Source: Rhodobacteraceae bacterium UBA6197 (lineage in GTDB: Bacteria; Pseudomonadota; Alphaproteobacteria; Rhodobacterales; Rhodobacteraceae). Taken from it: a DNA stretch of 64,000 nt. The position numbers and the translations under genes were made by a program. This document shows positions 1 to 7,757 of this stretch, piece after piece (the stretch's first letter is position 1; the number at the start of each line of letters is the position of its first letter). The notes under the pieces were generated by a model. That model searched no databases. It saw nothing but the letters and a program-made list of their open reading frames with translations, and was not told the origin of the DNA. The DNA is taken from positions 1-64,000 of the forward strand of contig DISZ01000013.1 in NCBI GenBank assembly GCA_002422085.1. Reading direction: 5' to 3'.

Positions 1-210
1 GTCATCGATCAAGACGCGATCGATTTCCGCCGCGGCCCCGAGCTTCACAACAAGATCTATCCGATCAGCAGCGCCCAATTGATCATCAACGTGCTGCCGT
101 CTCATACAATCATGGATGATTTGGAGTATCGCCGGGTCGACGGTCGGCTCACGTTGGTGGATGGCGCTCGGCTCCGCCTTGACGTCAACGAATCCGACGG
201 CATCAGCTGA
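1..210 (+). CDS. C-terminal fragment of an unidentified protein
   Basis: An open frame enters from the left edge and ends at the TGA at 208-210, giving 69 residues. The start is outside the window. The fragment is acidic and hydrophilic, with a few hydrophobic beta-like stretches (around QLIINVLP and RLTLVDG) and no cysteines. I recognise no domain. No clear gene follows until the decayed IS element, so it may be the last gene of an accessory segment. That it is real coding sequence is inferred only from the uninterrupted frame and its ordinary composition. Confidence 0.4.
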   Translation, partial: VIDQDAIDFRRGPELHNKIYPISSAQLIINVLPSHTIMDDLEYRRVDGRLTLVDGARLRLDVNESDGIS

Positions 211-559
211 TTGCTTTATCCAAGCGGCGTGTGTCGGGGTGACATGACGTGGGCCGACCTTCGCCTCCCCCCGCCCCGATCGGGTCTGCGGGCTGGAAGA
301 AAGGGGCAAAACGGCGCCTGCGGCAGCGTTGGGACCGGCTGATGCCCGTTGAAGCGGGACAAGCAGAAACGCTTGCGTAAAACCGTAGAACAAGTTGGGG
401 CGGACAAGAATGAACGAGAGCGGGAAGAAGATACAGTTGAGCCAGCTTGCCGCACCTATCCAGAGTGCGAAGTCGCAAGCGCGCGAACAGATGCATGCTG
501 GCAAAAGACGCAAGCCCGTATCGCCCCAGTGAAATCCTGCTCATGCGACAAAGGAGAAT
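211..559. other. Gene-free stretch before the IS remnant
   Basis: About 350 bases with no convincing gene on either strand. Frames that stay open here have arginine- and cysteine-rich compositions typical of non-coding GC-rich DNA. The left end of the decayed IS3-family element may lie within it, but no terminal inverted repeat could be matched. A good ribosome binding site (AAGGAG, 551-556) just precedes the orfA remnant. Confidence 0.4.
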
Positions 560-882
560 GTGGCAGTGAGTGTGACGGTGGACGACAGCGTCAAGCGACG
601 AAGGGCTCAGCGCAAGACTGCCCCGGTGATCGAGATCATCAGGGCAAGACCACAGCGTCGGAGGCGAGCCGGTCGTTCGACTTGACGCTTTCGGGGATCG
701 AGGCTTGGGTCGAAGAGGCGAAGCGGGGCATCGAGAACCTGCTGCGCACCAACCCGCTCGACATCCATGAGCAATACGAGAAACAGCCAAAGGACCTGCG
801 GGACGCCTGTGGCGGGGCGATGCTGGAGCTGCGCGCCCGAAAAAAGCGGCAGGCTCTTATGGAGCGGGAGGACGACAAATGA
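560..882 (+). pseudogene. Frameshifted IS3-family transposase orfA remnant
   Basis: OrfA encodes the helix-turn-helix DNA-binding half of IS3-family transposases. A GTG at 560, nine nt before which lies AAGGAG, opens a frame giving VTVDDSVKRRRAQRKTAPVI. Near 640-641 one base appears lost: the family-like continuation (QGKTTASEASRSFDLT, then LRTNPLDIHEQYEKQ, ending RARKKRQALMEREDDK) is found only in the next frame, up to the TGA at 880-882. The stop overlaps the start of the orfB remnant (ATGA), as in intact IS3-type pairs. The identification rests on remembered family sequence patterns. The frameshift means no functional protein is expected. Confidence 0.7.
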
Positions 883-1076
883 CCCGGACGCTCCACAAAG
901 GCCTGATGGCGGATGGCTTCATGGTGTCGATCGCCCGGCTCTGCGCATGGTTTGGCGTGCCACGGCGGACGGTCTGCTAGAGGCCGGCCAAGGCCGTGCC
1001 AAAGGGCGATCCCCGGTTCGCCGAGCCGACCTAGGCGTCGATCGGGAACGAACCGTCATTCGGTAATCGCAGCCAC
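879..1076 (+). pseudogene. Truncated IS3-family orfB (integrase catalytic protein) remnant
   Basis: From the ATG at 879 the frame reads MTRTLHKGLMADGF, then RLCAWFGVPRRTV, then a TAG stop where family members read tyrosine or arginine, then KGDPRFAEP, another TAG, and NEPSFG. This is the N-terminal helical region of an IS3-family OrfB, carrying at least two nonsense mutations. The DDE catalytic core is not found downstream, so the element is truncated as well as mutated. With the frameshifted orfA it forms a dead insertion sequence. The exact 3' boundary is uncertain. Confidence 0.7.
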
Positions 1077-1511
1077 CGAGTTCAGCCGCACGATTGGCCG
1101 GCGTGGTAGGGATAGGTTCCTTGCGCTGCTTGCGGCAAGGCTCGCGCCGTCGGTCCGCAAGACCGCGCCGAAAGATGGGTCTCCCGTATTTTAGCTGCGT
1201 GCCTCTGATATCGAAGCTTTTCGGGCGATTTTTGCGACCCTGCCAAGGCTGATCGAACGCTTTGGCGAACACCGAAACTCTATTCTTGCGCGACTCGGAA
1301 ACGCGATTCTGCGCCCCTTTGCGCCTGAGGGCGAGACCTATGGTCAGATCAATCTGTGCGATGAGGTGGATCGAAGATTCCGCTGCAAGGTGTCGCGGCC
1401 GATGCAAGTCCCATCAGTTGTTCTTCTGGGAGCTTCATGTATCCCAATATCTTGACGGATCATGGGGGTTGTGACGGGGTGCCGCCGGGAAACGGATGCT
1501 ATGAATCCCGG
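1077..1511. other. Accessory stretch with one short open frame, no assignable gene
   Basis: No gene can be named here. A start-less open frame on the plus strand (1195-1455, 86 codons) reads fairly protein-like: SDIEAFRAIFATLPRLIERF, then YGQINLCDEVDRRFRCKV. It lacks an initiation codon and ribosome binding site and ends in two closely spaced stops. It could be a fragment of a decayed gene, from the transposon or its former cargo. The reverse strand carries a longer but basic, low-complexity frame that I regard as spurious. Confidence 0.35.
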
Positions 1512-1535
1512 AAAAAACATGGTGTGAATGACACC
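1512..1535 (-). terminator. Intrinsic terminator of the CAU tRNA gene
   Basis: On the minus strand a GGTGT/ACACC hairpin with a five-base loop (1521-1535) is followed by ATG and a six-T run (1512-1517 on this strand). It sits about 12 bases beyond the tRNA 3' end, where a tRNA terminator is expected. Confidence 0.65.
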
Positions 1536-1546
1536 TGCGGCGGGAA

Positions 1547-1623
1547 TGGTAGGCCCGGAGGGACTCGAACCCCCAACCAAGGCGTTATGAGCGCCCTGCT
1601 CTGACCAATTGAGCTACAGGCCC
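1547..1623 (-). tRNA. tRNA with CAU anticodon (Ile2 or elongator Met)
   Basis: The minus strand folds as a full cloverleaf of 77 nt including an encoded CCA. The acceptor stem is GGGCCTG/CGGGCCT, the D-arm begins TAGCTC, the anticodon loop is CTCATAA on a GGGCG/CGCCT stem, and the T-arm carries GGTTCGAGTCC. The anticodon is CAU. Initiator identity is unlikely because the acceptor stem lacks the C1-A72 mismatch and the anticodon stem lacks three G-C pairs next to the loop. Whether it is tRNA-Ile2 (C34 changed to lysidine) or elongator Met cannot be settled by eye. Its 3' end faces the decayed IS region. Confidence 0.92.
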
Positions 1624-1759
1624 CCAATGGCTGAGCACGGGCTTAGCCGGGCCGGGGGGCGGCGTCAAGAATATGGGCCTGGCACGCGCTTTTCATTGCC
1701 CCGTCGCGACCTTTGCGCTAAGGCGCGGGCCAATGGTTCCACAGGTGGAGATGCGGGCA

Positions 1760-2806
1760 ATGACCTCGGGCAAGAACGGCTTGACCTATGCCGATGCGGG
1801 CGTGGATATCGACGCGGGCAATGCGCTGGTCGAGCAGATCAAGCCGGCGGCCAAGCGCACGCAACGACCCGGCACGATGTCGGGCCTTGGCGGGTTCGGC
1901 GCGCTTTTCGATCTGAAGGCGGCGGGCTATGACGACCCGGTTCTGGTCGCGGCCACAGATGGGGTCGGGACCAAGCTCAGGATCGCGATCGACACTGGCA
2001 ATGTCGATACGATCGGCATCGATCTGGTGGCGATGTGCGTCAACGATCTGGTCTGTCAGGGCGCCGAGCCGCTGTTCTTTCTGGATTATTTTGCGACCGG
2101 CAAGCTCGATGTGGCGCAGGCCACGCGGATCATCAATGGTATCGCCGAGGGCTGCGCGCAATCGGGCGCGGCGCTGATCGGAGGCGAAACCGCCGAGATG
2201 CCGGGCATGTATCACAACGGTGATTTCGACCTTGCGGGCTTTGCCGTGGGCGCGATGGAGCGTGGTGCCGATCTGCCTTTGGGCGTGATTGCGGGCGATG
2301 TGCTGCTGGGGTTGGGCTCGAACGGGGTGCATTCGAACGGCTATTCCTTCGTGCGCAAGGTGGTCGACCTGTCGGGCCTTGGCTGGGACGCGCCGTGCCC
2401 CTTTGGCGACGGCACCCTTGGCGCGGCACTGCTGGCGCCAACCCGGCTTTATGTCACGCAAGCGCTGGCCGCGGTGCGGGCGGGCGGCGTGCATGCGCTG
2501 GCGCATATTACCGGCGGCGGCCTGACCGAGAACCTGCCGCGAGTGCTGCCCGTGGGCCTGGGCGCCACCATCAACCTTGACGCCTGGGCCTTGCCGGGGG
2601 TGTTTCGCTGGCTGGCCGAGACCGCCGGAATGGCGCAACCCGAACTGCTCAAGACCTTCAACTGCGGCATCGGCATGATTGCCGTCGTGGCCGCCGATCG
2701 CGCCGCGGCGCTGACGGCGCTACTGCAAGAGGCGGGCGAAACAGTGACCGAGATCGGCACTGTGACCGAGGGGCAGGGGGTCGCCTACACGGGCCGCTTG
2801 CTGTGA
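1760..2806 (+). CDS. purM: Phosphoribosylformylglycinamidine cyclo-ligase (AIR synthetase)
   Basis: PurM converts formylglycinamidine ribonucleotide plus ATP to aminoimidazole ribonucleotide, the fifth step of purine synthesis, in the cytoplasm. The 348-residue product matches family length. Characteristic segments are visible in order: LTYADAGVDIDAGN near the N-terminus, the glycine-rich SGLGGFGALFD, VGTKLRIA, GIDLVAMCVNDL, ALIGGETAEMPGMY, GLGSNGVHSNGYS and HITGGGLTEN. I chose the ATG at 1760 because GTGGAG lies nine bases upstream and family proteins begin this way; the frame is open to 1673. The stop overlaps the purN start by four bases (GTGA), so the two genes are translationally coupled. 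Confidence 0.97.
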   Translation: MTSGKNGLTYADAGVDIDAGNALVEQIKPAAKRTQRPGTMSGLGGFGALFDLKAAGYDDPVLVAATDGVGTKLRIAIDTGNVDTIGIDLVAMCVNDLVCQGAEPLFFLDYFATGKLDVAQATRIINGIAEGCAQSGAALIGGETAEMPGMYHNGDFDLAGFAVGAMERGADLPLGVIAGDVLLGLGSNGVHSNGYSFVRKVVDLSGLGWDAPCPFGDGTLGAALLAPTRLYVTQALAAVRAGGVHALAHITGGGLTENLPRVLPVGLGATINLDAWALPGVFRWLAETAGMAQPELLKTFNCGIGMIAVVAADRAAALTALLQEAGETVTEIGTVTEGQGVAYTGRLL

Positions 2807-3390
2807 AACGGGTCGCGATCCTGATCTCGGGTGGCGGTTCGAACATGGTCCGGCTGCTTGAAAGCATGGTGGGCGATCATCCCGCGCGCGCGGTGCTGGT
2901 CGCCTCGAATGATGCCTCGGCCTCGGGGTTGCAAAAGGCAGCGCGGATGGGCGTGCCCACGGCCGCCATCGACCATCGCCCTTTCGGGCGTGACCGCGCC
3001 GCCTTCGAGGCCGAACTGCTTGAGCCGATCCTTGCGGCCCAGCCAGACATTCTATGCCTTGCAGGATTCATGCGGGTGCTGACCCCGGATTTCGTGAACC
3101 GCTTTTCCGGGCGCATGCTGAATATTCATCCCTCGCTCTTGCCCAAATACCCCGGTTTGCACACCCACGCCCGTGCGCTGGCCGCCCATGACGCCGAAGC
3201 CGGCTGCACCGTGCACGAGGTCACCCCGGTGCTGGATGACGGCCCGATCCTCGGGCAGGCGCGGGTGCCGGTCTTGCCTGATGATACAGCCGAAACGCTG
3301 GCCGCACGGGTTCTGACAATGGAACACCGGCTTTACCCCGCCGTGCTCAGACGCTTTGCACAGGGCGATCGCTCGCGGATTTCCTTGTAG
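2803..3390 (+). CDS. purN: Phosphoribosylglycinamide formyltransferase 1 (GAR transformylase)
   Basis: PurN transfers a formyl group from 10-formyltetrahydrofolate to glycinamide ribonucleotide in purine synthesis. At 195 residues it has the usual length. The N-terminal ISGGGSNM phosphate-binding loop is present, as are the catalytic residues equivalent to the E. coli Asn-His-Asp set: N107 and H109 in NIHPSLLPKYPGLHT and D145 in VLDDGPI. It starts with GTG inside the purM stop, the conserved purM-purN arrangement. A strong 27-bp-arm hairpin follows the gene. Its formyl donor ties it to one-carbon metabolism, which sarcosine oxidase further along also supplies. Confidence 0.97.
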   Translation: MKRVAILISGGGSNMVRLLESMVGDHPARAVLVASNDASASGLQKAARMGVPTAAIDHRPFGRDRAAFEAELLEPILAAQPDILCLAGFMRVLTPDFVNRFSGRMLNIHPSLLPKYPGLHTHARALAAHDAEAGCTVHEVTPVLDDGPILGQARVPVLPDDTAETLAARVLTMEHRLYPAVLRRFAQGDRSRISL

Positions 3391-3407
3391 CGCGTCTTTT
3401 CATCTTC

Positions 3408-3473
3408 GTTCAAATATCCCCGCCGGAGGCTTCCGCAATCAGCCGTGGAAGCCTCCGGCGGGGATATTTGAAC
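3408..3473. terminator. Long perfect palindrome after purMN (dispersed hairpin family)
   Basis: Two perfect 27-base arms (3408-3434 and 3447-3473) are separated by a 12-base loop. The core is CCCCGCCGGAGGC flanked by AAATAT/ATATTT. It lies 17 bases after purN and almost certainly ends the purMN transcript. The same arm recurs elsewhere in the window. Confidence 0.8.
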
Positions 3474-3564
3474 AAAGGTGAATGCGGGTTGTGCTTTTCA
3501 TTCCCGACTTGCTCGCCTAAAGAAAGTGGGTCAGCGGGACGACCCCGCGCCGAAAGAAAGCCGG

Positions 3565-4722
3565 ATGCAGACCATTTCTACGACCGAGGCGCTGGCGCGC
3601 TTTTGCGAAGCTGCCAAGGCGCAGCCCTATGTAACCGTCGATACCGAGTTCTTGCGGGAACGAACCTACTGGTCAAAGCTCTGTCTGGTGCAGATGGCCC
3701 TGCCAGGAAACGAGGGGCAGGCGGTGCTGGTCGACCCTCTGGCCGAGGGGATATCGCTTGAACCGATGTATGACCTGTTTCGGCACCCCGGCACGGTCAA
3801 GGTGTTTCACGCGGCACGACAGGATCTCGAGATTTTCTTTGTCGAGGCGGGGGTGTTTCCGATCCCGCTGTTTGACACACAGATCGCGGCGATGGTGTGC
3901 GGATTTGGCGAACAGGTCGGCTATGAGACGCTGGTCAAGAAGATTGCCCGCGAAGCCCTCGACAAGACCTCGCGCTTTACCGATTGGTCGCGCCGCCCCT
4001 TGACCGAGGCGCAACTGACCTATGCGGTCGCCGATGTTACGCATTTGCGGGTGATCTACGAATTCCTGTCAAAAGAGCTGGTCAAATCGGGCCGCACCAG
4101 TTGGGTGGAGGAAGAAGAAGCGATCCTGCTGAACCCGGAAACCTATATCACCCGGCCGCAAGAGGCCTGGATGAAGGTCAAGACGCGCACCTCATCGGGG
4201 CGTTTCATGGCGGTGGTGCGCGAGTTGGCGCGGTTTCGCGAAGGCTATGCGCAAGCGCGCAATATCCCGCGCAGCCGGGTCTACAAGGATGATGCGCTGC
4301 TTGAACTGGCCTCGACCAAGCCGACCAATTACGACGATCTGGGCAAATCGCGGCTGTTGCTGCGCGAGGCCCGGCGCGGCGATATCGCCGATGGGATCAT
4401 CGCCGCGGTGAAGGCCGGGATGGACTGCAAGCCCGAGGACTTTCCAAAAATTGATGCCGAGGCGGCGCAGTTGCAGGTCAATACCGCGCTGGCCGATCTG
4501 TTGCGTGTGCTTTTGAAGGCAAAGTCCGAAGAGGCGGGCGTGGCGGCCAAGCTGATTGCCTCGTCTTCGGATCTGGACCGGATCGCGGCGGGCAAGCGCG
4601 AATTGGCGGCGATGCAGGGCTGGCGGCACGAGGTATTTGGCGCCGATGCGCTGCGGCTGGCGCGAGGCGAAATCGCGCTGTCGGCCCGTGGCGGTGCGGT
4701 GCGGGTGGTGCCTGTCGGGTAA
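3565..4722 (+). CDS. rnd: Ribonuclease D
   Basis: RNase D is a 3'-to-5' exoribonuclease that trims tRNA precursors and other stable RNAs. The 385-residue protein carries a DEDD-type exonuclease domain. Exo I has D26-T-E28 (VTVDTEFLRE), Exo II the HAARQDLE segment and Exo III YAVADVTHL, the tyrosine type. An HRDC region follows from roughly residue 200 (VRELARFREGYAQARNIPRS, then DLGKSRLLLREARRGD). The ATG at 3565 gives a family-like N-terminus preceded by GAAAG. The open frame extends upstream to 3478, but the translation there is not conserved-looking and overlaps the palindrome's flank. It appears to be transcribed alone. Confidence 0.94.
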   Translation: MQTISTTEALARFCEAAKAQPYVTVDTEFLRERTYWSKLCLVQMALPGNEGQAVLVDPLAEGISLEPMYDLFRHPGTVKVFHAARQDLEIFFVEAGVFPIPLFDTQIAAMVCGFGEQVGYETLVKKIAREALDKTSRFTDWSRRPLTEAQLTYAVADVTHLRVIYEFLSKELVKSGRTSWVEEEEAILLNPETYITRPQEAWMKVKTRTSSGRFMAVVRELARFREGYAQARNIPRSRVYKDDALLELASTKPTNYDDLGKSRLLLREARRGDIADGIIAAVKAGMDCKPEDFPKIDAEAAQLQVNTALADLLRVLLKAKSEEAGVAAKLIASSSDLDRIAAGKRELAAMQGWRHEVFGADALRLARGEIALSARGGAVRVVPVG

Positions 4723-5155
4723 GGCGCTCGGGGACCGGCCCGGATCGCCGCGACGCCTGCGCTATGGCCTGTTCCGTCCGCCGCCCGTCCGCCTGCGCCT
4801 GACTTGCGCGCGTTCAGCCTGCCACGATCTGGCGCGCCTGCGTGCTGTCAAATCCAGATCTGACGTATCAGCCTGCGGGCCTCTGCGCGAGGGGCGATAT
4901 CACCCCTGATGCTCATCCCATAATGACGCCCAAGCCCCCGTTTACCGCGGCCCCCGAAAGCCGGGGCGCTGGCGACAGGGAACCTCTGGCGCGGTGAAAC
5001 GCCTCACGCGGCGCTTTTTGGGGGGGGCGGTGGCCGCGAAGGGCCAGTCGGGCAGGGACGGCTTGCAGGTCCCGCCCGACAATAACAAATAACAAAGGCG
5101 CCGCGACGGCTGGGGTCTCTGGCACGCCGCGATGGTCGGCGCCAGCGGGCCCCGC
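4723..5155. other. Gene-free spacer between rnd and a convergent lipoprotein gene
   Basis: About 430 bases with no supportable gene. A 70-codon minus-strand frame (4913-5125) has no ribosome binding site and a proline/arginine-rich composition, so I do not call it. The GC-rich segment near 4989-5020 could fold and is followed by five Ts, a weak terminator candidate for rnd transcripts. Confidence 0.4.
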
Positions 5156-5644
5156 TCAGCGGCTGATGGTGCGTGCGTTGCCAGCGCCGGTCACGGTGAT
5201 CCGGGTCACCCCGGCCAGCTTTTGATGGCTGAGGAAGGTCGCCACGGTAACTTCACGCGACTCGGGCGTCGAGACACGGCTGGCGACGGGGGTGCCGGGC
5301 ACCGGCTCGGCCACGATGAAGGTAAAGTTGAGCACGCCATTCTCGGGCAGCCCGTCGTTCGCGGCCACCAGTTCCGTATCCCACCAGCCCTGCGTTTGCG
5401 GCAGGCCGACGGCGGTGATGACTGCGCCGCCATGCACGGGCTTGATCGCAAGCTGAGTCACCTGCGCGACCGGGATCCGGAAATCGTCGGGGCTCTTGGT
5501 ATAGCCCTCGGTGGGTTCCAGCGTTGTGGCTTGTTCTTGCGACTTGCCGAACCAATTGAACGGGTTGAGGCGGCTTTCGCGGATGCCACCGCATCCGGCC
5601 AGAACCAGAGACAGCGTCAATGCGGCGATGACAGGCGATTTCAT
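5156..5644 (-). CDS. Small outer-membrane-type lipoprotein, function unknown
   Basis: A 162-residue protein with a textbook lipoprotein signal: a lysine after Met, a hydrophobic stretch and the lipobox LAGC around residue 18. The mature part begins GGIRESRLNPFNWFGKS and continues with mixed beta-type sequence (VTQLAIKPVHGGAVITAVG, then WWDTELVAANDG). No enzyme motif is visible. The start at 5644 is chosen because GGGGGTCTC lies just upstream and the signal peptide begins there. It diverges from sufE across 120 bases. Similar short lipoproteins occur widely in Rhodobacterales; the role is unknown. Confidence 0.85.
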   Translation of the reverse strand: MKSPVIAALTLSLVLAGCGGIRESRLNPFNWFGKSQEQATTLEPTEGYTKSPDDFRIPVAQVTQLAIKPVHGGAVITAVGLPQTQGWWDTELVAANDGLPENGVLNFTFIVAEPVPGTPVASRVSTPESREVTVATFLSHQKLAGVTRITVTGAGNARTISR

Positions 5645-5765
5645 GAGACCCCCTTCGGACAATACCACTTGGGTAGCCCAAACCGCAGGGTTTGAAAAGG
5701 CCGCTACTGGACCTTGGGCCGTGTCGGAGCTAGGTCTGAGGGCAAAAGCCGGGAAGGAACGCGCG

Positions 5766-6194
5766 ATGGCCACCGAAGCCTTTGAAGAGATTGCCGAGAC
5801 TTTCGAGTTTCTGGACGATTGGGAAGACCGTTACCGCCATGTGATCGAACTGGGCCGGGCGATGCCGCCGCTGGACCCGGTGTTTCAGGTGCCGACTTTC
5901 AAGGTCGAGGGCTGTGCCAGTCAGGTCTGGTTGCGCCCGATGATCGAGGGGGTGGGGCCGGGCGCGCGGTTCGACTTTCAAGGCGAGTCCGATGCGCTGA
6001 TCGTGCGGGGGCTGGTTGCGGTGCTGCACGCGCTTTACGGCGGGTTGAGCGTGGCCGAGGTAACCAAGGTCGATGCGGCGACCGAACTGGAGCGGCTGGG
6101 GTTGAAGGATAACCTGTCGGCGCAACGCTCGAACGGGGTGCGCGCGATGGTTGAACGGATCGGACGGCTGGCTGCCGAGGCGGCGGCGGGCTGA
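5766..6194 (+). CDS. sufE: Cysteine desulfuration protein SufE
   Basis: SufE accepts sulfane sulfur from a cysteine desulfurase of the SufS type and passes it to the Suf scaffold for Fe-S cluster assembly. The 142-residue product has the family's form: N-terminal EIAETFEFLDDWEDRYRHVI, then the acceptor cysteine C50 in KVEGCASQVW, followed by FQGESDALIVRGLVAVL and a C-terminal helical region ending in SAQRSNGVRAMVERI. The ATG at 5766 follows AAGGAA at 5-6 bases. It lies apart from any suf operon here. Together with erpA about 10 kb away, it is one of two Fe-S biogenesis genes in the window. Confidence 0.95.
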   Translation: MATEAFEEIAETFEFLDDWEDRYRHVIELGRAMPPLDPVFQVPTFKVEGCASQVWLRPMIEGVGPGARFDFQGESDALIVRGLVAVLHALYGGLSVAEVTKVDAATELERLGLKDNLSAQRSNGVRAMVERIGRLAAEAAAG

Positions 6195-6222
6195 CGCGGG
6201 CCTGTCTTGCCGGGCGCGGGTC

Positions 6223-6345
6223 CGGTGTCGGGATCGCGTGTTGGGGCCCCAGTGTTGAGGCCCGGTGTCGGGGCCGCGTGTTGGGCCGCGTGTTGGGCCC
6301 CGGTGTTGAGCCCCGGTGTTGGCGGAAAGTGTTGGGCCGCCGGCG
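6223..6345. repeat. Degenerate GTGTTGGG-type short tandem repeats
   Basis: The spacer after sufE contains about eight copies of a short unit (CGTGTTGGGGCC, CGGTGTTGAGCC and similar, roughly 11-15 bases). The irregular spacing is not a multiple of three, so a coding origin is unlikely. It lies at the 3' side of both sufE and the convergent ridA gene. Confidence 0.6.
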
Positions 6346-6408
6346 GGCCGGGCCTTCGGATGAGGCCCGTGACGGGCCGCCCTGCGTCAGACGGCCCTGC
6401 CAGAAACC

Positions 6409-6759
6409 TCAGGCCTTGGCGGCGACCACGATGATTTCCACCTTGTAGGCCGGGGCGGCCAGTTTCGATTCCCCCGCAGCACGCGTCGGGCAGTTTCCGG
6501 CGGGCACCCAGGCATCCCAGACGGCGTTCATTTCGGCGAAATCGGCGATATCGGCCAGCCAGATCTGGGCCGACAGGATCCGCGTCTTGTCGGACCCGGC
6601 CACGGCCAGCAGCCGGTCGATATTGGCCAGGATCTGCTGCGTCTGCGCGGTGACGCTGGCGCCGGGCTCGCCGACCTGACCGGCCAGATAGATGGTGCCA
6701 CTATGGACCACGGCTTGGCTCATCCGAGTGCCGCATTCGATGCGTTTGATGTCAGACAT
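6409..6759 (-). CDS. RidA family protein (reactive enamine/imine deaminase)
   Basis: RidA proteins hydrolyse reactive 2-aminoacrylate-type enamines released by PLP enzymes. The 116-residue length is usual. Visible landmarks are the N-terminal SQAVVHSGTIYLAGQVG strand, the TAQTQQILANIDRLLAVAG helix and the C-terminal signature with the substrate-binding arginine in CPTRAAGESKLA. This form (short, with NAVWDAWVPAGNCPTR) belongs to the RidA superfamily branch often annotated YjgF/YER057c. The start at 6759 is preceded by AGGAG. No linked PLP enzyme is adjacent, so the physiological substrate is open. Confidence 0.92.
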   Translation of the reverse strand: MSDIKRIECGTRMSQAVVHSGTIYLAGQVGEPGASVTAQTQQILANIDRLLAVAGSDKTRILSAQIWLADIADFAEMNAVWDAWVPAGNCPTRAAGESKLAAPAYKVEIIVVAAKA

Positions 6760-6842
6760 GGGGCTTCTCCTGAAAGGGGTGTGTCAGGCTGATACAAGAG
6801 CCGGCAGGTCGGTTCCAGCGCAAACTCGGGCGTGTGGGGAAT

Positions 6843-6916
6843 TGGAGCGGGTGAAGGGAATCGAACCCTCGTATTCAGCTTGGGAAGCTGCTGCTCTACC
6901 ATTGAGCTACACCCGC
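6843..6916 (-). tRNA. tRNA-Gly (anticodon CCC)
   Basis: The minus strand gives a 74-nt tRNA including CCA. The acceptor stem is GCGGGTG/CACCCGC with discriminator T, the D-arm is TAGCTCAATGGTAGAGC, the anticodon loop is TTCCCAA (anticodon CCC), and the T-loop is GGTTCGATTCC. The outermost anticodon-stem pair is a G-A mismatch, which some glycine tRNAs tolerate. No clear terminator follows. Confidence 0.93.
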
Positions 6917-7757
6917 GATGGCCCGCAATTATGCCAGCGCGCGCGGGACGTCAAGCGCTCAGGCGGTGAAAATTGCGACGCGTGGGGGCGAAGGTCGTGG
7001 CAAAGCCGAGGTCGCCCGGGGCCGCTGGGCCAGCCCACCGGGCAGGCCCAAGGCGGTCGCGCGTCAGCCCCGGGCCGGCGCCGATGGGGGCGGGTCGAGC
7101 GGGTTGCAGACAGCCGGCCTTTGGCGGGCGCTGTCGCAAGGCGCCCGACAATGGCGCGACCGGCCCACGGGGTGTGACGGCCCAAGGGGGTGGGACGCAC
7201 ACCGGGCAAAGGCCTCTTCGGGCTGATCGAGGCGTCATTGCGCGAGGCAGTCTTGCGGTCATGCACGGCAACGGTCCCGAACCGGAATGTGTCCAGCGGC
7301 ACCGCGCGTGGCGGGCGGTCAGCGCCAGATAGCCGACCCTTCGCCCGCCACACAAGCGCTGCGATTGGCGGCGGCAGGGGCGGTTTCAATCGTTTCAAGA
7401 CAGGCATGCAGCGCGGCATTGGCCAGCGATCGCACCATCAGCGCCCGAGGCCGAAGGCGGGGGCGGCCATGGTTTCCAGCACTTTGGCAGCGATCTTCTT
7501 GCGGGGTGCCGCCCCGGTGCCGTTGACCGATGCGCTGGCAGCGCGTCGCCCGCCTTGCCCAGGCCGTGCTGCGGGCGCGGGGTCGATCCTGGCGATTTGG
7601 CCCCGGCCCGGAATGCAACATGCGCAGGCGAACGTCGGAAAATTTCGCGCCAATGGCCTGATGACGCGCCCTGAAGGCGCCCCGCTCGCCGGTGGTACTG
7701 CGCGCCAGCTGGGCGGCAACCGGATCGGGCAGGGACGGGTCCGCAGGCGCGGCCCCG
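6917..7757. other. 841-base region without an identifiable gene
   Basis: GC-rich DNA between tRNA-Gly and the stop of the RamA-like gene. Frames open on both strands are arginine/proline-rich shadows. On the minus strand, protein-like snippets appear in different frames: KKIAAKVLETMAAPAFGLGR, ending near 7437, and MVRSLANAALHACLETIET in the next frame. That pattern would fit a gene broken by frameshifts downstream of the RamA-like gene, but I cannot name the family. The neighbourhood also holds a certain pseudogene (CaiB-type). Confidence 0.35.

Noticed and set aside
1195..1455. 86-codon start-less open frame as a gene
   Set aside because: Protein-like in part, but it has no initiation codon or leader and sits in a decayed region; kept only as a note in the gap entry.
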